A stretch of 6,038 nt of DNA from an uncultured Planctomycetia bacterium (lineage in GTDB: Bacteria; Planctomycetota; UBA1135; GCA-002686595): assembly GCA_938003765.1 (NCBI GenBank), contig CALKYE010000180.1, positions 1 to 6,038 of the forward strand, read 5' to 3'. Below are positions 1 to 6,038 of the stretch, piece after piece. Every line of letters starts with the position of its first letter. Within the stretch, counting starts at the first letter, position 1. The translations under genes were made by a program, and so were the position numbers. The notes beneath the pieces are model-generated. The model worked only from the letters and a program-made list of their open reading frames with translations. It did no database searches and was not told the origin of the DNA.

Positions 1-2248
<2,248 letters not shown>

Positions 2249-2256
2249 GGCGCGTG

Positions 2257-2262
2257 CCTCCT
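2257..2262 (-). promoter_or_regulatory. Ribosome binding site of acnA
   Basis: On the minus strand this reads AGGAGG, a full anti-Shine-Dalgarno match, eight bases before the GTG at 2248-2246. It decides the start codon, because no in-frame ATG is nearby. Confidence 0.9.
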
Positions 2263-2269
2263 GGCTGGT

Positions 2270-2289
2270 TTTGCGGGGCAAAGAGGATA
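2270..2289 (-). promoter_or_regulatory. Possible acnA -10 element and small inverted repeat
   Basis: On the minus strand TATCCT (2289-2284) resembles a -10 hexamer and is one of the few AT-rich spots in the region. Nothing near its -35 position resembles TTGACA. It would give a leader of about 30 bases that includes the ribosome binding site. Just downstream, TTTGC-GGG-GCAAA (2270-2282, plus-strand reading) is a perfect 5-bp inverted repeat with a 3-base centre. It could be an operator half-site or a small hairpin, or chance. Both calls rest on pattern only. Confidence 0.2.
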
Positions 2290-2520
2290 GCGCCGCGAGC
2301 GGTGCGCTTCCTACGCCGGGGTTGCGACCGGGACGGGCCGGGCGGCGCGGGCGAGCGCTCGAAACGCGATGCCACCGCGCACTGACGAGCGTCGCGCTGC
2401 AAGGACCAACGCAACGCCGTCGATCCGCGACGAGGCGTGCGCAAATCCGCAACTCGGCGACGCTCCGCGCGTGGACCGCGCTCCCGGCGCATTCCGAAGA
2501 AGGCTTGTGGCGCGATGTCC

Positions 2521-2697
2521 GAGGGCGCGAGCCGAGTTGTACGGCGCGCTCACGAGCAGCGTGTCGGCGTCGAGCGCGACAGCGGCGCCGAACTGGTCGC
2601 CGGCGGCGGCGTCCGCAGCGCGTCGACGAACGGGTTCGGCGGGCGAGCGCTCTGCCTGCGCGGCGTAGCTGAAGGCGGGTGCGACGACGGTGGGAGC
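2521..2697 (-). pseudogene. Remnant of an FG-GAP repeat (beta-propeller) protein
   Basis: One minus-strand frame reads AADAAAGDQFG followed by AAVALDADTLLVSAPYNS. FG-GAP repeats of the integrin-alpha-like propeller type have the pattern GDxFGxxVAxxGDTLVVGAP. The remnant matches at the same spacing in at least 13 positions, with Ala for the usual Gly before DT and Ser for Gly before AP (core 2533-2601). Codon third positions in the core are nearly all G or C, as in the flanking genes, and this signature fades after about 2521. No start codon with a ribosome binding site precedes it. Neither neighbouring propeller repeats nor a frame-shifted continuation could be found in any frame. FG-GAP proteins are typically secreted or surface multi-repeat proteins, so one isolated repeat is most likely a relic of a larger gene or a small transferred fragment. 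A chance resemblance is less likely but not excluded. Confidence 0.5.
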
Positions 2698-2853
2698 AGT
2701 GACGTGGTTGCGACCGATGGACCTGCATGGGAGGGCTGCCGCCCGACTGGGCTGAGCTCAAACGACGCCGGGCGATCGCGCTCTCCGGGTGCTCGCACGA
2801 GAGGATTTCGAGACGGAGCTGAACCGCTCTCGCGCCCTGCGACCATGTAGGTC

Positions 2854-5800
2854 GTGAGCAGCGGCGAAGAGCTCTCTGGAGACCTGGCGCGCGAGACCGC
2901 GATCCTGCGGCGCATCGCACGAGGCATCGTGCTGGAGCCGGCGCTCGCCGAGGACGCGGTGCAGGAAGCGTGGCTGGCCGCGTTGCGCGCCGGCCCGCAG
3001 GCTCTGTCGAGCGGCGGTTGGCTGACGCAGGCGGTGAGACGCATCGCGAGCGGGCTGAAGCGGCGGGAAGCGCGCCAAGCGCGACGCGAGCGAGCGGGAG
3101 CACGCCGCGAGCAGCTTCCGTCGGCGGCCGACACCGCGGCGCGCGTGGAGCTGCTGCGCGAGTTGCTCGGCGCGCTCGAGTCGCTCGACGAGCCGTATCG
3201 CACCGCCGTGCAGCTGCGTCTGGTCGACGACCTGCCGCCGCGCGACATCGCCGAGCGCACGGGCGTGCCGGTCGAGACTGCGCGCACGCGCGTGAAGCGC
3301 GGAGTCGAGCGGCTGCGCGCGCAAATCGACGCGCGACATGCGAACCGACGCGGCGAGTTCCTGGCGCTCCTCGCGCCGCTGGCGGGCTTCGATCCGCTCG
3401 AGCTCGGGATGGGCGCGGCGCTCGGCGCCGAGACCGTGATTGGAGGAACGGTGATGAGCTTGAAGGTCAAACTCGGCGTCGCAGCCTCACTGGCGCTCGC
3501 GGCGGGGTTGTTCATCTGGCGCGACGCGTGGGTTGAGCCCTCGCACAGCCCGGCGCGCGATGTCGCGGCGGGTCCGTCGGCGCCCGAGCGCGTCGAAGTC
3601 GCTGCGCAGACTCAGTCGAGCGATCCCGAGCCGGCGGCGAGCGATGCGCAGAGTGCTGCGTCGCCGGTGCGAACCAACGTCGTCAGCGCTCCCGAGCGCA
3701 CGTGGCTCGCGCGCGGGCGCGCCGTCGATGGCCGACAACGCGGCGTGAGCGGTGTCGACGTGCGTGTGCGCGCGAAGGCTGGCTACGAAGGCGAGGGCGA
3801 GTTGCTCGCGGAGCGGATCGTGCGCACGGACTCGAACGGCGACTTCGAGGCGGCGCTCGAGCCTCCGAACGCCGCCGCGCTGGTGAGCTTCCTCGTCGTG
3901 AGCGAAAACCACTTCCCGGGCAGCGCCAGACTCGTCGCGACGAGCGGCAAGCCCGCGCCGCAGGACGTGCGCGTGTCGTGCACCCCGCTCGACCTGACGC
4001 TGCGCGGGCGAGTCGTCGACACCGAGGGCGCGCCGCTCGAAGGCGTCGTCGTGAGCGGATACCGCCGCGGCAAGCCGAGCGACTCCCAGGGTCGATTCGA
4101 GTTGCGCGCGAGCACCGCCCTCGAGGAGATCACCCTGCGCGTCCAGCACAAGGGGTTCGCGCCAGCGGAGCTGAACGTCCACACCATGGCCACCGCGGGC
4201 CCCGTCGAAGGTCTCGAGATCGTGCTGATGCGCGGCGCGGTGTTGCGCGGGCGAGTGCTCGACGAGCAGCGCAGACCGATCGCCAGCGCTCGCGTGCAGG
4301 CGTTCAACGCCGACGACCTGGCCGTCGCCAGCGACGAGTTGGGCCGCTTCGAGTTGGACTCGCTGCCCGCTGACCACTCCTGGATCGGCGTCGCAGTCGA
4401 GGCCCAAGGCTTCGCGCGCACGCGCGTGGATTTCGACGACGGTCGGCTGCCGAGCGAGGAGATCGAGGTCGTGCTCCGCCGCGGCGTCGACATCAGCGGC
4501 GTGGTCACCGACGAGCACGGAGCACCGCTTCCCGGAGCGCGCCTGACGATCGGCGCGACGCGCTTCGACGCCGACGGCGCGCGCAGCGTCTCGCGCGAAG
4601 ACGGCGAGTTCACGCTTCGAGACGTAGCGCCGCGCAATGCGCACATGTGGGTCGACTGTGAAGGGTATGCGCCGCTGACTGCGCCGATCGATCCGCAGCT
4701 CGTCCGCGCGCCACTCGTGCTAGCGATGGTTCGCGGCCTGACGGTGAGCGGCCGAACGCTCGACGAACACGGCGAGGCGCTGGCCGGAGTCACGCTCACC
4801 CTGCGCGAGGAAGGCAACTACCTCGACCACCGCGCGCGCTCGGACGAGCACGGACGATTCGAGCTGCGCGGCGTGCCCGAGCGCGCCAAGTTGGAGCTGG
4901 AGTGCTACGCGGCGGGGAGAGTGCGAACGACGGTCGCGCTCGCGGCGGACCGGAGCCACGTCGACGTGACGCTCGCTCGCGCCGCGGGCCTGTGCGGGCG
5001 CGTCGTCGACGCGAGCACGGGCGCCCCGATCCAGCGCTTCCGCGTCCGCTTCACCGATGCGCCGCTTCAGGCGGGCGAGCAGACTCTCACCGGGGTCAGC
5101 GCCACCTGGTACTTCGGCGGACGCGAGTTCAGCGCGCAGGACGGCCGCTGGAGCATGGACGGCGAAGAGGTTCCCGCCGGCATGGTCGCGGCGATCGAGG
5201 TGACGGCGGCGGGCTATGCGCCGGCGCTCGTCGCGCGCGCCGTGACGTCGCTCGATCCGCAGAGTCAGCTCATCGAGGTCGCCTTGCAGGCGCCCGCGCG
5301 CATTCTCGGGCGCGTCATCGACTCCGACGCCGGAGCGCCCTTGGCCAACGCCGCGCTACGCGTGGTGCGCGTACAAGGACCGAGCATTCGAGTCGTCGAC
5401 GAGCACGCGCAGCGCGCCCACACCAACGCGAGCGGCGAGTTCGAGCTGCGCGAACTGGCCAGCGACGCCATCTGGCTCGTGACGGACGCCGCGGGCTACG
5501 CGCGTCGCATCGCCGGCCCGTTCGAGCCCACGCCGTCGTCGGCGCCGGTGACGATCGAAATGGACCGCGGAGCAACGCTGCGCGGCGTGCTGCTCGACGG
5601 CGCGGGAACGCCGCTGGCGGGCGAGACGATCATGGTCAGCGCGCGCGACGCTCGAACGGGCGAGCACCTCGACTGGAACATTCCCACGGACGCTCGTGGC
5701 CGATTCGAGCTCGCGCACCTCGCCCCGGGCAAGCACCAGGTCGCGCGCCGACTCCAGTGGGACCAGCACGGCATCTTCGACCTGTCGCGGGACGTCTCGA

Positions 5801-6038
5801 TCGGCGAAGCAGGCGACTACGAGCTGGAGCTGCGACCGCGAGGCGCCATCCGCGTGCGCGGACGCGTGAACAGCGGCGCCGAGGCCTTCAACGGCGCCGT
5901 CAGCGCCTGGCTGATCGGCGACGAGGGCCATTGGCGCTCGGCGTTCGTCGTGGACAGCCAATTCGAGCTCGATGGCATGACGGAGGGCCGCTGGCGCTTC
6001 TCCGTGTTCGAGCACGTCCGCAGCGGCGTCGCGCGCCA
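2854..6038 (+). CDS. Membrane-anchored ECF-like sigma factor fused to carboxypeptidase-regulatory-like repeats (3' end off window)
   Basis: A single open frame of at least 1061 codons. Residues 14-80 are sigma-70 region 2 (AEDAVQEAWLAAL at 32-44, W56, then an Arg-rich 2.4-like helix). Residues 98-159 are region 4, with LDEPYRTAVQLRL (112-124) and the helix-turn-helix RDIAERTGVPVETARTRVKR (130-149). These parts should bind core RNA polymerase and the -10/-35 promoter elements. A hydrophobic linker (169-200) leads to a membrane segment (about 207-222, LGVAASLALAAGLFIW) preceded by SLKVK, which predicts an N-in/C-out topology. A low-complexity stalk (228-282) follows, then nine beta-sandwich repeats to the window end. 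The start is GTG 2854: an in-frame TAG lies at 2848-2850 and the sigma fold begins about ten residues in. The ribosome binding site is poor. I see no anti-sigma domain and no separate anti-sigma gene in the window. Inferred role: a tethered transcription regulator that responds to an envelope signal. An alternative is a surface protein whose sigma part is vestigial. The architecture call is firm and the function is not. Confidence 0.88.
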   Translation, partial: MSSGEELSGDLARETAILRRIARGIVLEPALAEDAVQEAWLAALRAGPQALSSGGWLTQAVRRIASGLKRREARQARRERAGARREQLPSAADTAARVELLRELLGALESLDEPYRTAVQLRLVDDLPPRDIAERTGVPVETARTRVKRGVERLRAQIDARHANRRGEFLALLAPLAGFDPLELGMGAALGAETVIGGTVMSLKVKLGVAASLALAAGLFIWRDAWVEPSHSPARDVAAGPSAPERVEVAAQTQSSDPEPAASDAQSAASPVRTNVVSAPERTWLARGRAVDGRQRGVSGVDVRVRAKAGYEGEGELLAERIVRTDSNGDFEAALEPPNAAALVSFLVVSENHFPGSARLVATSGKPAPQDVRVSCTPLDLTLRGRVVDTEGAPLEGVVVSGYRRGKPSDSQGRFELRASTALEEITLRVQHKGFAPAELNVHTMATAGPVEGLEIVLMRGAVLRGRVLDEQRRPIASARVQAFNADDLAVASDELGRFELDSLPADHSWIGVAVEAQGFARTRVDFDDGRLPSEEIEVVLRRGVDISGVVTDEHGAPLPGARLTIGATRFDADGARSVSREDGEFTLRDVAPRNAHMWVDCEGYAPLTAPIDPQLVRAPLVLAMVRGLTVSGRTLDEHGEALAGVTLTLREEGNYLDHRARSDEHGRFELRGVPERAKLELECYAAGRVRTTVALAADRSHVDVTLARAAGLCGRVVDASTGAPIQRFRVRFTDAPLQAGEQTLTGVSATWYFGGREFSAQDGRWSMDGEEVPAGMVAAIEVTAAGYAPALVARAVTSLDPQSQLIEVALQAPARILGRVIDSDAGAPLANAALRVVRVQGPSIRVVDEHAQRAHTNASGEFELRELASDAIWLVTDAAGYARRIAGPFEPTPSSAPVTIEMDRGATLRGVLLDGAGTPLAGETIMVSARDARTGEHLDWNIPTDARGRFELAHLAPGKHQVARRLQWDQHGIFDLSRDVSIGEAGDYELELRPRGAIRVRGRVNSGAEAFNGAVSAWLIGDEGHWRSAFVVDSQFELDGMTEGRWRFSVFEHVRSGVAR
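3442..3456 (+). promoter_or_regulatory. Strong internal ribosome binding site and ATG at the sigma/membrane junction
   Basis: GGAGGA at 3442-3447 is followed after six bases by an in-frame ATG (3454-3456), which is residue 201 of the fusion; a GTG directly precedes the ATG. This is a far better initiation signal than the one at GTG 2854. Translation from here would begin MSLKVKLGVAASLALAAG, a typical basic N-terminus plus hydrophobic signal-anchor, and would yield the membrane and repeat part without the sigma domain. No stop codon separates the two parts, so this would be an additional product or a relic of two formerly separate genes. The GGA-GGA also encodes Gly-Gly, so chance is possible. 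Confidence 0.45.
3703..6038 (+). repeat. Nine diverged carboxypeptidase-regulatory-like protein repeats
   Basis: Protein-level repeats begin at about residues 284, 381, 463, 546, 630, 712, 816, 908 and 999 (bases 3703, 3994, 4240, 4489, 4741, 4987, 5299, 5575, 5848). Each follows one plan: a (L/I)xGRVxD strand, GAPLxGxxV, a D-x-x-GRFEL turn and strand, an AxGYA or AxGFA motif, and often a closing strand ending in RGA or RGV. Clear examples are LRGRVVD (383-389), DSQGRFEL (410-417) and DEHGRFEL (664-671). This matches the CarboxypepD_reg-like (transthyretin-like) beta-sandwich. Most are 82-97 residues; the sixth is about 104, with an aromatic insert around 745-765, and the ninth is cut by the window end. 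The DNA is not visibly repetitive, so the duplications are old. Only four cysteines occur in the whole array (376, 602, 684, 714), so regular disulfides per repeat are absent. Confidence 0.85.

Larger units (their letters stand above)
2263..2853. other. Divergent intergenic region without an intact gene
   Basis: About 590 bases between the two divergent starts. Next to acnA are its ribosome binding site and a weak promoter candidate. The segment 2521-2697 carries the FG-GAP-like remnant, annotated separately. I find no tRNA, no rRNA, no tandem repeats, no CRISPR and no mobile-element ends. Open frames here are Arg/Ala/Pro-rich, lack ribosome binding sites and resemble no family. No convincing promoter for the plus-strand gene could be picked out, although one must lie here if that gene is transcribed alone. 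Confidence 0.7.

Noticed and set aside
2733..2744. GGGC-TGCC-GCCC hairpin as a terminator
   Set aside because: Only a 4-bp stem, no following T run, and no gene ends there on either strand.
2437..2850. Plus-strand 137-codon frame directly upstream of, and in frame with, the sigma gene
   Set aside because: It ends at TAG 2848-2850, has no ribosome binding site, resembles no family and is not needed for the sigma fold; it also overlaps the FG-GAP remnant on the other strand.
2819..2854. ECF-type autoregulated promoter (GAACC near 2821 with GTC near 2851)
   Set aside because: The second element would overlap the start codon, the spacing is outside the usual 15-17 bases, and such short motifs occur by chance in this GC-rich sequence.
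3350..3460. Possibility that the sigma factor and the repeat protein are two genes joined by my misreading
   Set aside because: Codon-by-codon reading shows no stop and no change of frame between 2854 and 6038; any separation would require a sequencing error or internal initiation.
2550..3515. Minus-strand open frame of 321 codons opposite the sigma domain
   Set aside because: Ser/Arg/Pro-rich shadow of the sigma coding frame. It also runs through the FG-GAP-like segment in a different frame from the one that matches the family.
3487..4817. Long minus-strand open frames (3487-4644, 3783-4817) and plus-strand 3702-4373 over the fusion gene
   Set aside because: Low-complexity Arg/Ser/Ala readings that arise from GC-rich codons of the plus-strand gene; no motifs and no ribosome binding sites.

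Overview
The window is very GC-rich, with codon third positions in both genes almost always G or C. It holds two large, divergently transcribed genes, each cut by a window edge, separated by about 600 bases that are mostly non-coding. The best guess for the host is a planctomycete (Planctomycetota). This rests on the right-hand gene: an ECF-type sigma factor joined to a membrane segment and a long series of carboxypeptidase-regulatory-like repeats is an architecture I associate with that phylum. It is an inference from family knowledge, not a measured placement.

Left part (1-2248, minus strand): the first 749 codons of aconitate hydratase of the AcnA/IRP1 type. It has a GTG start behind a textbook ribosome binding site, and all three iron-sulfur cysteines are present. 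The last ~145 residues, including the SSR active-site loop, lie beyond position 1.

Middle (2249-2853): no intact gene. It holds the acnA leader and, on the minus strand, a short decayed piece that reads as one FG-GAP beta-propeller repeat (core 2533-2601).

Right part (2854-6038, plus strand): one uninterrupted frame of at least 1061 codons. It encodes sigma-70 regions 2 and 4, a short hydrophobic linker, a single membrane-spanning segment, an Ala/Pro/Ser/Glu-rich stalk, and nine consecutive ~80-100-residue beta-sandwich repeats, the ninth cut by the window end. The predicted topology puts the sigma domain in the cytoplasm and the repeats outside the membrane, so the protein looks like a membrane-tethered sigma factor with its own outer domain. 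A strong ribosome binding site and ATG sit exactly at the boundary between the sigma part and the membrane segment, so a second product lacking the sigma domain is possible.

Nothing suggests that the two genes work together. AcnA is central metabolism (TCA cycle) and the fusion protein is a probable regulator or surface protein. They share only the intergenic region.
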